A stretch of 47,293 nucleotides of DNA from a virus, in the IMG/VR virus record IMGVR_UViG_3300043777_000041, positions 1 to 47,293 of that record. One strand, given 5' to 3'. Both the position numbers and the translations under genes were made by a program. Under the pieces are notes generated by a model, which did no database searches, had not been told where the DNA came from, and was given only the letters and a program-made list of their open reading frames with translations. How positions within the stretch are numbered: the first letter of the stretch is position 1; every line of letters begins with the position of its first letter. Below, in pieces: positions 7,995-16,870 of this stretch.

Positions 7995-8915
7995 CTAAAC
8001 ACCAGGTGTGGCATAATAATTTCGCCAATCGGTGACGCCCGCACTGAACCGCATATATTGTGCCGCTTTCGCGTTTTTAGTATCGAACTCGTTGTCAGTG
8101 TCAAACATCGGCTTGTCGCGCCACATAAATCTCGCCCCATACGGCGCATTCGTCCGGATAAACCACGCCGTCGCCGACGTGAGATAGTGATTGACCGCGA
8201 TCCCCTTCGGGAACATCCCCGTCGCCTTGATGACGTTGATCGCGTTGTTCGACGTGTCGTTCTGCAGGATCGAATGGATGATCCGATTCGCGTCGAACCA
8301 GTTTGCCGGCGCTATGCCGAGCATTTGCGGAATCAACGCTATCTTGTTGCCGCGGTAATCGACCGCCTGCATGATCTGGATTCCCAAATCTTCGATTGCG
8401 ACCTCGGAAAGGTCCGCCGAAGTCGTGAGAAGATTTGACTGGTTACCGGTGATGCTCGGATGCGCTGCAGAAAAGAACGCCGCACCATCGCCGATCGGGT
8501 AAGCGGTATTGAAGCCCTGATTGAAGACGTTGGCGGCGATGATTTCTTCGGTCTGCCGGCCGGCGAACGCGAGCATGGCAGCGCGACGTTTGGAAACGAC
8601 CTCGTACAGATTGTCGCGCAGCTCCTCGAAGGTGACGATGTAACCGCCCGCGTATGCGACGTGCGTGTATCGAGTGATCGAGCCCTGGACTTCGGAATCG
8701 TAGTTGAGCGCCGCACCCTGATCTTTTTCCCGAAGAACACCGAAGCCGGAGATTTCCACGTCTTCTTCGTAGGCCTTGTCCGAAGTCTCGACATCGAACC
8801 ATTCCGGATATTCCTGCATGTGCTCGGCATATTGCCGGCCCCACCAGGTCTTGATTCCGGGCCATAAGGCTTTTGGGTGGGCTCCAGTTGTGATTACGCC
8901 GCCGATGGTCGCCAT
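7995..8915 (-). CDS. Major capsid protein
   Basis: The product has 306 residues with an AGGAG ribosome site. Features of phage major head subunits, closest in my recall to the Mu gpT-like set, include FAGRQTEEIIAANVFNQGFN, the FFSAAHPSITGNQSN block, IALIPQMLGIAPANWFDA and the C-terminal WRDKPMFDTDNEFDT. No separate protease gene or delta-domain was seen. It follows a decoration-like gene and precedes a strong terminator, suiting a highly expressed gene. Confidence 0.8.
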   Translation of the reverse strand: MATIGGVITTGAHPKALWPGIKTWWGRQYAEHMQEYPEWFDVETSDKAYEEDVEISGFGVLREKDQGAALNYDSEVQGSITRYTHVAYAGGYIVTFEELRDNLYEVVSKRRAAMLAFAGRQTEEIIAANVFNQGFNTAYPIGDGAAFFSAAHPSITGNQSNLLTTSADLSEVAIEDLGIQIMQAVDYRGNKIALIPQMLGIAPANWFDANRIIHSILQNDTSNNAINVIKATGMFPKGIAVNHYLTSATAWFIRTNAPYGARFMWRDKPMFDTDNEFDTKNAKAAQYMRFSAGVTDWRNYYATPGV

Positions 8916-8945
8916 GTTCGTGTTCTCCTAAATGGGTTGCGGCGC

Positions 8946-9551
8946 TTAGAGGCCGGCGGTGCCCTGCTGCAGGGCGGACAGGTTGAGCATGACGTTCCAG
9001 CGGGCGTAGTTGCCGATGGCGTTGTCGGGGCCGCGGGTGAGGCCTAGGATTTTGACCTGATAGGTGGCGTTGCCCGCGCCTGCGGTGGAGCTTGTCAGCA
9101 CCCAACCCGACAGGCCGACGTTTGTGTTGCCTCCAACGCCCGCGTTGAGGTTGGCGTTGGAATAGCCCGCGTTGGCGACAGCGATGGCGCCGCCCACTGA
9201 ATCTTCCTGGATGGAATACATCACGTCCGGATCGTCGCAGACAAAGCCGTAGCCGATGGTGGAGGCGGGGCGATAGATCGTGTTGCTCTGTAGGAGCGTG
9301 ACGCCGGAACCTGCAGGACCGTTCGACGGGCCAAGGAAAGAACCACCGATGATATTCGTGGCGCCTGCAGTGGCGATGCCCCATGCCGGAACGCCGAAAG
9401 CGTCAGTGGTCCCAAGCGGAATAAGAGGGTCGCCGATGAAAATGTTTCCGCCTTGGGAGGCCGGAATGTAAATCAACTTCCCCTGACCCGACCACGTGGT
9501 GCCGTTGAGGTTAAGGGGTTTCAGTCCGAAAGGTGCATTGTTATTCGCCAT
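8946..9551 (-). CDS. Capsid decoration-like structural protein
   Basis: The product has 201 residues with GGAGG before the ATG. It begins MANNNAPFGLKPLNLNGTTW, an opening I associate with proteins encoded next to phage major capsid genes. It is rich in Gly, Asn, Thr and beta-prone segments (GYGFVCDDPDVMYSIQEDSV) with no charged helices. Its position just upstream of the capsid gene supports a decoration or capsid-associated role. A 170-base leader containing a 44-bp repeat lies upstream. Confidence 0.65.
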   Translation of the reverse strand: MANNNAPFGLKPLNLNGTTWSGQGKLIYIPASQGGNIFIGDPLIPLGTTDAFGVPAWGIATAGATNIIGGSFLGPSNGPAGSGVTLLQSNTIYRPASTIGYGFVCDDPDVMYSIQEDSVGGAIAVANAGYSNANLNAGVGGNTNVGLSGWVLTSSTAGAGNATYQVKILGLTRGPDNAIGNYARWNVMLNLSALQQGTAGL

Positions 9552-9672
9552 GGCCCGAGGCCCTCCAAAGGTGCAAACGAAAGCAGGGGAGGCGCGAACT
9601 TGCGCCGTACACGATGCCTTATTGCCTTTGGAGATACCTTGGAGGCGATTAGATCAGATAAAACTCTGACTC

Positions 9673-9716
9673 ATTCCTGATCACGGGCCGCTAAACCGAC
9701 ACGGAAATTCACACGA
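9673..9716 (+). repeat. 44-bp intergenic repeat, copy 1
   Basis: It contains CATTCCTGATCACGGGC at the left and CACGGAAATTCACACG at the right with a variable middle. The same 44-bp layout occurs at 29690-29733 and 30551-30594. Here it lies in the leader of the decoration-like gene, pointing against the local genes. Confidence 0.75.
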
Positions 9717-9721
9717 CTGCT

Positions 9722-10348
9722 TTAGCCTTTGTGGACTGAAATCATTTCTTCGGCCGGGCTGTAGAATTTTCCTTGGTCGGAGGCTTGGGCTTGGCCCGGC
9801 TCTGCGCGAACAGGCTTCTTTTTGATGCCTTCGACTTTTGCCTGAGCTACGGCGTGTCTGGCATCCATTTCCTCTTGCCAGAACACATTCGGTAACTCCA
9901 TCGCGTAACCGTATAGCACGTTATTGTCTCGTCCGGTGCCTACGGCGCGCTTGAGTGGAGACCCATCCCTTGGGTTCTTGACGTGTGCCCAGCCCGACGC
10001 TTTTGCCTCGTCGATTCGGCCCGCAACATCATTGAACCAGTGACGATGATAACCGGGTCTTGCCGGTAAAGCAAGTTTTTGTGAGAACGCTCCCCATTCC
10101 TGGCGGTTCTTTTCTCGCAATGCGCCGATTCGCGCGATTGCGTCTTCAAGAGTTTCATTCTCTTGCGGTTGTGCGTCTGCGCTCATATCGGGCGCTACAT
10201 TTACTGCCGCGTCGGCGGCTTGTTTGGCGGGACGGCCCGGTTTTCGCTTTTGGGTGGTGCTGTTGTCCACAGGATTTTGTTGCGATGGAGCGCCGCCCGC
10301 CTCGGGATTCGGATCGTAGAATGACGGCTGCTGGGTTTCATCGGCCAT
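9722..10348 (-). CDS. Unknown late protein with AT-hook-like motif
   Basis: The product has 208 residues from an ATG at 10348 (AAGGACG eight bases before it); it overlaps the scaffold-like gene by 11 bases. The N-terminal third is disordered and contains KRKPGRPAKQA, an AT-hook-like GRP motif. The middle has the helix LEDAIARIGALREKNRQEW and then RPGYHRHWFNDVAGRIDEAK, a pattern I recall from proteins encoded between scaffold and capsid genes in phages. A minor virion or DNA-associated role is inferred. Confidence 0.6.
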   Translation of the reverse strand: MADETQQPSFYDPNPEAGGAPSQQNPVDNSTTQKRKPGRPAKQAADAAVNVAPDMSADAQPQENETLEDAIARIGALREKNRQEWGAFSQKLALPARPGYHRHWFNDVAGRIDEAKASGWAHVKNPRDGSPLKRAVGTGRDNNVLYGYAMELPNVFWQEEMDARHAVAQAKVEGIKKKPVRAEPGQAQASDQGKFYSPAEEMISVHKG

Positions 10349-11381
10349 TTGGCTTCGTCCTTCGCTTCTGTTCCATTTCCAAAACATCGCCGTGCGGATC
10401 GGAGTACAGCGCCATGTATTCCGCCTCCGTGTAGTCCGGCATGTTCCGCTTCATGCGGTTGTAAGCGTCGCGGGCTTCCGCGCGCTCAGCCGGGTCCTGG
10501 ATAGAGTTGATGGTTGCCGCAGTTGCGCCGGGACGTGGCGCGGGAGGTTCGGCTGTCGGCTGCGCTACAGCGGCGGCGCGGCGATGGCGCGGTTGCGGCG
10601 GGACGGGATCACGCGGTGGCGAACCAAAGCGTTCCGGATATTTCTCGACCACGCGGCTTTTTGCTTCCTCCAAAAGTTCGCGGTCAAGGTCAGGATTGAC
10701 GTTCAACACGTCCTGCGTCGCGCCACGCTCGTTGAGGATTTCCTGATGGAAGGCGATCATAGTATCGCCCAATAGTTTGTTGGAATTCATCCATGGATTG
10801 GCCGCAAGAAACGCCTGTACGGGCGCCGTCACCTGAGGTGCAGTCGGGCGCGGCGTTTCTACTGCGGGTCTCACAGGCTCGGCTGCAACTGCGGTCGGAC
10901 GCTGACTCGACAACGCCTCAGCCTGCTCGACAAGTTGATCATAGGCTTTTGTATCACCACTTTCGACAGCGGCGCGCTTTTTAGACTCGATTTCCGCGAG
11001 CGCCCGATTGTAGCCGCGCTGGTCCGCGGTGCGCCCCATTTCGCGAAGGTCTTTGATGATTTGCAGTTGCTCGCTAGCCGTAGCGCGCAACGCACCGAAT
11101 TCGGTTTCGAGTTTACCGAGGCGTTCGGTCAAACGGCGGTTTTGATCGCGCACGATCGGCAGGATGTTTTCACCACGGGAAATGAAATCTGCCGCAGGTT
11201 GCCATTTGCCGGGAGGACCGCGGTATTCCGCGAGCGGCTTCCATCCCATTTCTCGGGCGCGGGCCTCGGTTGCCGGATCGTCGGCGACCGGGGCGCCATT
11301 CAATTCTTCGGCGCCCTCATCCGGCAAATCCGGAACGTCGGGATTCTGCGGAACGCTGGTTTCAATCGTGGTGCCTGCCAT
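10338..11381 (-). CDS. Scaffold-like head assembly protein
   Basis: The product has 347 residues. The acidic disordered N-terminus (PQNPDVPDLPDEGAEE) leads to AREMGWKPLAEYRGPPGKW and FISRGENILPIVRDQNRRL, then a long coiled coil (about residues 80-160: LTERLGKLETEFGALRATAS), a proline/alanine linker and a charged C-terminus. Size, coiled coil, and position between portal and capsid genes fit an internal scaffold. AGGGG lies before the ATG. Scaffold function is inferred from architecture and order. Confidence 0.7.
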   Translation of the reverse strand: MAGTTIETSVPQNPDVPDLPDEGAEELNGAPVADDPATEARAREMGWKPLAEYRGPPGKWQPAADFISRGENILPIVRDQNRRLTERLGKLETEFGALRATASEQLQIIKDLREMGRTADQRGYNRALAEIESKKRAAVESGDTKAYDQLVEQAEALSSQRPTAVAAEPVRPAVETPRPTAPQVTAPVQAFLAANPWMNSNKLLGDTMIAFHQEILNERGATQDVLNVNPDLDRELLEEAKSRVVEKYPERFGSPPRDPVPPQPRHRRAAAVAQPTAEPPAPRPGATAATINSIQDPAERAEARDAYNRMKRNMPDYTEAEYMALYSDPHGDVLEMEQKRRTKPNGR

Positions 11382-11384
11382 TAG

Positions 11385-11840
11385 TTATCCCCTGATTTCT
11401 TTCTGCCTGAGTTTTTCCATTGCGTCCGCAATTTCGGTTACCGTCGCTGTTTTCAGTTCCGCCTCATACGTCGCACCAATACTGCAGTAATCCATGATGC
11501 GATACATCTGACCGTCACGGCCTTTGATCTGCTTGCCGGCGTATTTCTCGATATAGACTCGATCGCCGGGCTTTGGCTTTTCTCCGGTCCATGGCGTCAT
11601 GTCTTCGTTGAGCAGGAAGGCTCCCGGAGAGACGGCAACAAGCACGCCTGATTCGGCGGCCATGCTCATCCGCTCGATCACGTCTTCGGGAAGTTCGACG
11701 TTTCCGCTGGTCTTCGGCGAGCAGGCATCCATCAGGACCAGAACGCATTTGCCGACGACGCGCACGCCGCTGGTATCCGTTCCGGACCATTGCGCGGGGA
11801 TGTATTCGGCGTGGACGCCTTTAATCAGACGCGGTTCCAC
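11385..11840 (-). CDS. GroES-like co-chaperonin
   Basis: The product has 151 residues from a GTG at 11840, chosen for GGAGGAAACGA upstream; it overlaps the preceding gene. The order of segments matches chaperonin-10: VGKCVLVLMDACSPKT, then a mobile-loop region SGNVELPEDVIERM, GVLVAVSPGAFLLNED, KPKPGDRVYIEKYAGKQI and YRIMDYCSIGATYE. GroES-like proteins cap GroEL; phage versions such as T4 gp31 (analogous, diverged in sequence) allow the host chaperonin to fold the capsid protein. Location beside the scaffold and capsid genes supports this. Confidence 0.8.
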   Translation of the reverse strand: MEPRLIKGVHAEYIPAQWSGTDTSGVRVVGKCVLVLMDACSPKTSGNVELPEDVIERMSMAAESGVLVAVSPGAFLLNEDMTPWTGEKPKPGDRVYIEKYAGKQIKGRDGQMYRIMDYCSIGATYEAELKTATVTEIADAMEKLRQKEIRG

Positions 11841-12117
11841 TCGTTTCCTCCGTTTCCTCTTGCCTGTAGAAATTCTTGATATGCTCCAACGAAAGACTTT
11901 GCAACTCACGCAACATCAAAAGCCTTCCGCGCAATTCACCTTCCTGTGGAAGAAGCCTCCCCTCTTCCAGTAAATCCGAGGCCGATGTCCGGAATGCTTC
12001 GATCTGATCGCTCAGATGTTGTAGATAGGCGGCAGTGATCGGCTGGTGCCGCCAGAGGTTATAGTCTTGGTCCGATAGCTCCAGCAAGAGCGATTCGTGA
12101 GCGGGGCGGCGGGTCAT
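11821..12117 (-). CDS. Small helical late protein, unknown
   Basis: The product has 98 residues, nearly all helical and charged: YLQHLSDQIEAFRTSASDLL, then GRLLMLRELQSLSLEHIKNF and a glutamate-rich tail. It starts inside the portal stop (ATGA) and overlaps the GroES-like gene. Coupled expression between portal and chaperonin suggests a head-assembly accessory. No family recognised. Confidence 0.6.
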   Translation of the reverse strand: MTRRPAHESLLLELSDQDYNLWRHQPITAAYLQHLSDQIEAFRTSASDLLEEGRLLPQEGELRGRLLMLRELQSLSLEHIKNFYRQEETEETSGTASD

Positions 12118-14555
12118 TGTGGTAGTCCACCAGACGGCAAGCCTCCGTTACCCGGCAGACGTGGAGGCACCACTGGAGCACCGGGAGCGGAGGGGAGCGG
12201 CGGCAACCCTGGCGCGGCTGGTCCAGGCGCAGCGGGCGGCGGCGCCGCAGCGGGTGCGACGGGTCCAGGCGGCATCTGCGGAAACGGCGGCAATGAACTC
12301 GGAGGCGGCAGCGACGATATATTTGTTCCAGCATCCGCTATATCTTGGCGATTTTTCGCGGCATCATTGGTCAACCGGCCCTGACCTATCCGATGCTTGG
12401 ACTCAACGTCTGCGGCCCGAACTTGTGTGTTCGTGGCCTCGATATGCAACTCCATGATCCGCAACTGCGCGTTGATCCAATCCATCTGCGGACCGTTCGC
12501 TTTCGATGCCGCCATCGCCATATTGAGATAGGCCTGCGAATTGTCTTTGAGTTCCGCAGCACGTAGACGCCCAAGCTCAGCTTGCTTTTCCTCCATCGCC
12601 ATTTGCAGCATCATCGCTTGCACTTGCGGATTCGGCGGCGGGGTGAACATTTCCTCAATACGGTCGAAGCTCGCGGCTTCGAACAACCGCGTGTAAATAT
12701 TCTTTTGGTCGATAAGCGGATCGCCCTTGAACTGCATTCCAATCTGAGCGCGCCCCAGCTTTTGCATGTCTGTCGTCATGGTAGGATCGGCTATCGGTTC
12801 AACACCGCCGCCCATCCGATAGTCGTCCGGCGACACTTCCCGCCACTCATCACCAATCTGGTAGCGCTGACTCTTCTTTATGTAAATGCGATTGAGCCGA
12901 TAGAGTTTGTCGAATTCGGATTTGAGCGCGCGATAGACGCGCTTGTGAATCGCCGTATAGACCTGCAAGCCCTGCTCGATCAGGGCGAGAATCGTAGTCG
13001 GCGGCGCGTTGGCTTTCTCAGCACCACCAGCAAGGATTTCCTGAGTGCCCGCGACTTGCTCCGCAACCTTTGTCAGTGCACCGAGCAGTGAGAATAATAC
13101 TTGAGACGGCCCCGGAAATGGAATCGGAAACACAGCATCGCGAATCGCCTGGCCTTTGGACCCTACACGAACGTACTTCCCGACCTGGAAATTGACCGGC
13201 CCGGAATGAATCGAAAGCTGATCGGAGACAAAACCACCACCCGCATTCTGCAGATGCCCGGCATCGAACATCTGATTCAGCGTGGTGTTGATGGCCTCGT
13301 TAAGCGGACGCAACAAATGACCGAATCCAACCGGATAAGAGCCACCATCGGGATTCGGCAGAAACGGAATCAGCGTGTAATGATCGACCGGAACGATTTT
13401 AAGAATTTCCTCGCGGTCGGCGCCTTCATCCTCAGTCAATGCATCATCATCGTCTTCATCAACATCGGCGCCTTTCCCGGCCTGAATTCCGTCCTCATCG
13501 TACCGCGCCACGATGCGGACGACCTTGGATGAGCGCTTGTGCACGGTAACAATATACGGCTCGGGATAGCCGTCATCGTCCAAATCATACCGGCGATGCT
13601 GTTCAAGGAAGACATGCGGCGCGTCTTCATCGCCGGCATCGGCTTGTTCGTTGGCTGTTTCCCCATCGCCGCCCGGACCATAGACCAGCGGCAGGAACAC
13701 TTCGGAACGTTCGTACTCTTCAATTTGGTGGGGATAGAGAGTGAGGATTTCAGTATGGCGCGGGGCATCATCGAAACTTGTTGCGTGATAATTCCACACA
13801 AGATTTTTGAGCGGAACGAGCAATGACCGATTCCTGTTCTCTATCGGGTCGCGATAGGTCTTCCGAACCGCACCCCCGACAATCGGGATTTGAAACAGCA
13901 AACTATCTGTTTGCGATTCCCACTCCTTCATTTCGTCAAGCAGCTGCCAACTCATATGCTCACCGACACGATCGGCGCGTTTGCGCTTGTCTCCAGGCGC
14001 ACTCAGCCAAATTGGCGAGCCGTCAGGATGGAGTTTTGGCTTGCCATCGGGCTTGCCGTCTTCGGTTGCGGGAGTTCCTTTGTCGGAACCCCACACGACG
14101 CCCTTAACGACGTTGCGGTTTTTGACGATGGCCGGATAGGTGCGCGCGTTGAATTGGATTGCCGCTTGGGTGATGAGCGGGAAGATTATGTTTGACGCGC
14201 GGGGCCACGGATAGGTCTTTTCCTCAGCCTCTTGCGTGGCAAACTTCATCGCCTTTTCGGCTTTGTCTTTCCAATCCGAGCGGGAGTTTTCGTCAATGTT
14301 GAATTCGAAGACAACGAGTTGCCCGAGCTTGTCGCGCACGTCGGGCGCATAGTTCTCGGCAAGATTCACTTCATCGATTTGACCGACGAGAAATTCTTTG
14401 ATGCTTGAGTCTTCGGGACGACCGTAGGTGCCGTTGTCTTGTTCGGCGTCTTCGGATTCAGATTCCGGCGGGACTTGCTCCGGCTCGGGCGCGGGGACCG
14501 GCGTTGCTGTGGGTGGTGCGAGCGATCCGTTATTGAGTGAAGACGTGATGGCCAT
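12114..14555 (-). CDS. Portal protein
   Basis: The product has 813 residues. It has an acidic Pro-rich N-terminus (to about 60), then WKDKAEKAMKFATQEAEE, YPWPRASNIIFPLITQA and IQFNARTYPAIVKNRNVVKG, a block I recall from long portal proteins of podovirus-like phages. Later come HMSWQLLDEMKEWESQTDSL, an acidic insert, YPVGFGHLLRPLNEAINTTL and a C-terminal helical region ending in a Pro/Gly-rich tail (12,120-12,350). Portals form the dodecameric DNA gate to which TerL docks. It lies two genes and one short membrane ORF from TerL and couples to genes on both sides. Confidence 0.85.
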   Translation of the reverse strand: MAITSSLNNGSLAPPTATPVPAPEPEQVPPESESEDAEQDNGTYGRPEDSSIKEFLVGQIDEVNLAENYAPDVRDKLGQLVVFEFNIDENSRSDWKDKAEKAMKFATQEAEEKTYPWPRASNIIFPLITQAAIQFNARTYPAIVKNRNVVKGVVWGSDKGTPATEDGKPDGKPKLHPDGSPIWLSAPGDKRKRADRVGEHMSWQLLDEMKEWESQTDSLLFQIPIVGGAVRKTYRDPIENRNRSLLVPLKNLVWNYHATSFDDAPRHTEILTLYPHQIEEYERSEVFLPLVYGPGGDGETANEQADAGDEDAPHVFLEQHRRYDLDDDGYPEPYIVTVHKRSSKVVRIVARYDEDGIQAGKGADVDEDDDDALTEDEGADREEILKIVPVDHYTLIPFLPNPDGGSYPVGFGHLLRPLNEAINTTLNQMFDAGHLQNAGGGFVSDQLSIHSGPVNFQVGKYVRVGSKGQAIRDAVFPIPFPGPSQVLFSLLGALTKVAEQVAGTQEILAGGAEKANAPPTTILALIEQGLQVYTAIHKRVYRALKSEFDKLYRLNRIYIKKSQRYQIGDEWREVSPDDYRMGGGVEPIADPTMTTDMQKLGRAQIGMQFKGDPLIDQKNIYTRLFEAASFDRIEEMFTPPPNPQVQAMMLQMAMEEKQAELGRLRAAELKDNSQAYLNMAMAASKANGPQMDWINAQLRIMELHIEATNTQVRAADVESKHRIGQGRLTNDAAKNRQDIADAGTNISSLPPPSSLPPFPQMPPGPVAPAAAPPPAAPGPAAPGLPPLPSAPGAPVVPPRLPGNGGLPSGGLPQ

Positions 14556-14896
14556 CAGCGAACCTTTTCAACCACAACGCCTAATGGTAATTCCGCCGAT
14601 GGCTCCGGACCGAACCATTCGCCGGGCTCAAGCGAAAATGAGAACCGCACATAGCCTTGGATTCGATCTTCTTTGGTATCGAAGTTTGTTTCGCGATTCG
14701 CCTCCGGCGGAACACGCACAAAAGTTTTCCGTCCTTGCGCGAATAGGTTGAGCACATACTGAGCGCCGCTCAAGGCATCATCATTGGTTTTCGCCTCCAC
14801 ATGTGCCTGACAGTGTATGAAACCCGGCATTTCAATTCGCGGCGGCGACAGCCACACTACGGCGGTCCACTTGTCGTCTGCAAATCGGACTTCCAT
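14555..14896 (-). CDS. Unknown small protein upstream of portal
   Basis: The product has 113 residues. Its stop overlaps the portal start (ATGA). Composition is beta-rich and acidic: WTAVVWLSPPRIEMPGFIHC, then YVRFSFSLEPGEWFGPEP. No signal peptide or recognised motif. Co-translation with the portal suggests a late function. Confidence 0.55.
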   Translation of the reverse strand: MEVRFADDKWTAVVWLSPPRIEMPGFIHCQAHVEAKTNDDALSGAQYVLNLFAQGRKTFVRVPPEANRETNFDTKEDRIQGYVRFSFSLEPGEWFGPEPSAELPLGVVVEKVR

Positions 14897-14901
14897 TGCC
14901 G

Positions 14902-15141
14902 CTACTCCGCAATCTTGCGCGACGCAAAATTCGATTTGATGTTCTCGTTGAAATACCGCCCCGGCGATTGGTTCTGAGTGAAGGCGTCATGCTTCTCGAC
15001 CGGCACATCATCGAAGACGTGAACCGCGCCGGGCTTGCCGTCTTTCTTGAACTGGACGGTGAGTTGTCGCGTTGCCGGATCGTAATGGTGGCCGGTGAAC
15101 ATGGAGGATTCGATTGGGGAGAGGTCGGGGATTTTGGTCAT
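14902..15141 (-). CDS. KTSC-domain protein
   Basis: The product has 79 residues. The pattern SSMFTGHHYDPATRQLTVQF, VHVFDDVPVEKHDAF and SPGRYFNENIKSNF matches the KTSC domain, a small domain common in phages. Members are often fused to or near packaging or aminoacyl-tRNA synthetase-like proteins, and the biochemical role is unknown. It lies between TerL and portal. Confidence 0.75.
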   Translation of the reverse strand: MTKIPDLSPIESSMFTGHHYDPATRQLTVQFKKDGKPGAVHVFDDVPVEKHDAFTQNQSPGRYFNENIKSNFASRKIAE

Positions 15142-15147
15142 CGCTCT

Positions 15148-15270
15148 TCAGCCGTGTATGATTGCGGAAAGGGCAAAGAGAAAACCCACGACGCCACCGA
15201 CAATCATAATTATGCAGCACACGAGCGCACAATAATAGGAGACCGTAGGAAATCCGGACGGCTGCGCCAT
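15148..15270 (-). CDS. Tiny single-pass membrane protein
   Basis: The product has 40 residues; the ATG at 15270 lies three bases after the TerL stop with GGGG upstream. Residues of about 14-37 are one hydrophobic segment (CALVCCIIMIVGGVVGFLFA). Its stop is seven bases before the KTSC gene start. It could be a holin-type or accessory membrane peptide. Existence rests on the tight fit between neighbours. Confidence 0.5.
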   Translation of the reverse strand: MAQPSGFPTVSYYCALVCCIIMIVGGVVGFLFALSAIIHG

Positions 15271-15272
15271 CG

Positions 15273-16691
15273 TCAATACCCCGTCACTTCGCTGCGCCCA
15301 CGATCATCCGCACCATATCCGGCGACAGGATAATCGTCACTTCCCGTAGACTGTCCGCGCGTGAGCGCCGGGGCAAAGAGTTGAGCGGCGGCATATTCCA
15401 TGGCGTTCATGATGTGTGAATATGGCCCCTTGTCAGGACGGCTAACATAACGCTCAGGACCAGCAACTTGCAAGCGCCGCAGATTATATCCTCCCAAAAA
15501 TCCCTTGCGAATAGTCTTGCACCGAGGATGCAACACAAACTGCGGTTCTCCACCGATCAACGTCCGGAGTGGCTTTCGAACCGATTCCATGCGCAAGGTA
15601 GGGTCTTGCTCGCTCCCGACAATGTCAATTCCTTTTGTGGCGGCAATCTCAAAACAGGTTTTTTTGTCTGTTTGTACCCGCTGTTCACCGGCTGGGTCAC
15701 CCCAGTCCTCAAACGTAACGCTGCCCTTGAAGGAGCGCCGGCAGTGTTCCAGTACATCATCGGAGAACTGATCAAACCCCATGCTTGTCGAAGTCATTTC
15801 GTCGAAGATCAGCCATCGGCCGTCAGGCAAGAGTTGCGAGAAACAACACGCCGGGGTAAGCCCAAAATCGTAGCTGCGCATGATCGGCGTTCCTGGAACA
15901 GGGTTAGCCTCGCGCAAATGCAGATGGTCGCTATATTCCTCATAAACCGGCCTGCCGTCGACCACAAACCCATATTCACCATTGATATAAACCTTGATCC
16001 ACTCAGGCTTCTTTCCCTCCGCAAGCATCTTATAGTAATTCGGGTTATTGAGGTTCGGGATATTCTCAGCCTTGGGCGATAGCCCCGAAGGTTGCTTGAA
16101 AATCTTCGCAAACCAATCCGGGTGTTGTTTTTCTTCAAAGAATCTATACCAATCGGAATCTTGATCGGGCGGATTCGTATCGAGGAATAATCCCTCCCAT
16201 GTACAGCCACCCATAGCCTTCGAAGGCCACTGCCCTATACGGCCCTGGATGGCATCGATGATCGGCCACGGAATCTCGCGGGCCTCATTGACCCACGCGC
16301 CTGTGACTTCCAATGAGAGAAGATTTGAAACGTGATCCGGTCGATCGAGCGCCCGAAACAGAATTTCGAACTCGCAGCCTTCGAATCCTTTGACGACATA
16401 ACGATGATCGGTCTCGTAATATTTTCCGAATAGATGGACCGGCAACCACATGTGCACGGTTTTGATGGTCGTATCTTTTAGCTGCGAGAAGGTATTGCGC
16501 ACCACGAGCCAGCGCGTGCGTCTTATGCCGTCAGGACCGGGCTGTTGTGCATTAGCGCGGATCGGGATTTCGACGGCACAGCCCGAAGACTTTCCGCTAC
16601 GGAATGGCCCCATGAGGCCGCGCACACGCGCGTTGCTGCCGGCAAATGCGCGGATGGTCGGGACGTGGACGTAACTGTAGCGGATATCCAT
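15273..16691 (-). CDS. terL: Terminase large subunit (packaging ATPase and nuclease)
   Basis: The product has 472 residues. The ATPase has Walker A GPFRSGKSSG (about residue 28), an adenine-binding region near FSQLKDTTIKTV, and Walker B-like LEVTGAWVNEARE. The nuclease half has MRSYDFGLTPAC (first acidic residue), VTFEDWGDPAG and the C-terminal HIMNAMEYAA. In this family it cuts concatemers and drives DNA into the portal. Asn replaces the usual Asp in HIMNAMEY, a possible tolerated variant. TerS lies far away (20,544), about 14 genes upstream. Confidence 0.9.
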   Translation of the reverse strand: MDIRYSYVHVPTIRAFAGSNARVRGLMGPFRSGKSSGCAVEIPIRANAQQPGPDGIRRTRWLVVRNTFSQLKDTTIKTVHMWLPVHLFGKYYETDHRYVVKGFEGCEFEILFRALDRPDHVSNLLSLEVTGAWVNEAREIPWPIIDAIQGRIGQWPSKAMGGCTWEGLFLDTNPPDQDSDWYRFFEEKQHPDWFAKIFKQPSGLSPKAENIPNLNNPNYYKMLAEGKKPEWIKVYINGEYGFVVDGRPVYEEYSDHLHLREANPVPGTPIMRSYDFGLTPACCFSQLLPDGRWLIFDEMTSTSMGFDQFSDDVLEHCRRSFKGSVTFEDWGDPAGEQRVQTDKKTCFEIAATKGIDIVGSEQDPTLRMESVRKPLRTLIGGEPQFVLHPRCKTIRKGFLGGYNLRRLQVAGPERYVSRPDKGPYSHIMNAMEYAAAQLFAPALTRGQSTGSDDYPVAGYGADDRGRSEVTGY

Positions 16692-16870
16692 TAAACACCG
16701 CGGCTAAGAAGCCCCTTGATCCGAAACGCAAGAACGCCAGCATCCTCATTCGGGTCGCGCCGCAACTCGCTGTAGATCACGCGCTCGACTTCCGCGGCGT
16801 TATCGCCAGTCACGCCAAGGCGCGCTCGCACGTCATTAAACTTTTCTTCAAATTTTTCTTCCTCTGTCAC
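16691..16870 (-). CDS. Small helical protein coupled to TerL
   Basis: The product has 59 residues from a GTG at 16870 that forms a GTGA overlap with the previous stop; its own stop forms TAATG with the TerL start. The sequence EEEKFEEKFNDVRARLGVTG then AEVERVIYSELRRD is helical. Full coupling suggests co-expression with TerL. No family recognised. Confidence 0.6.
   Translation of the reverse strand: MTEEEKFEEKFNDVRARLGVTGDNAAEVERVIYSELRRDPNEDAGVLAFRIKGLLSRGV

Noticed and set aside
8443-9384. Long antisense frames over capsid, decoration and portal genes (for example 313 codons here)
   Set aside because: Arg/His/Pro-rich shadow translations of GC-rich genes, overlapping strongly supported genes.
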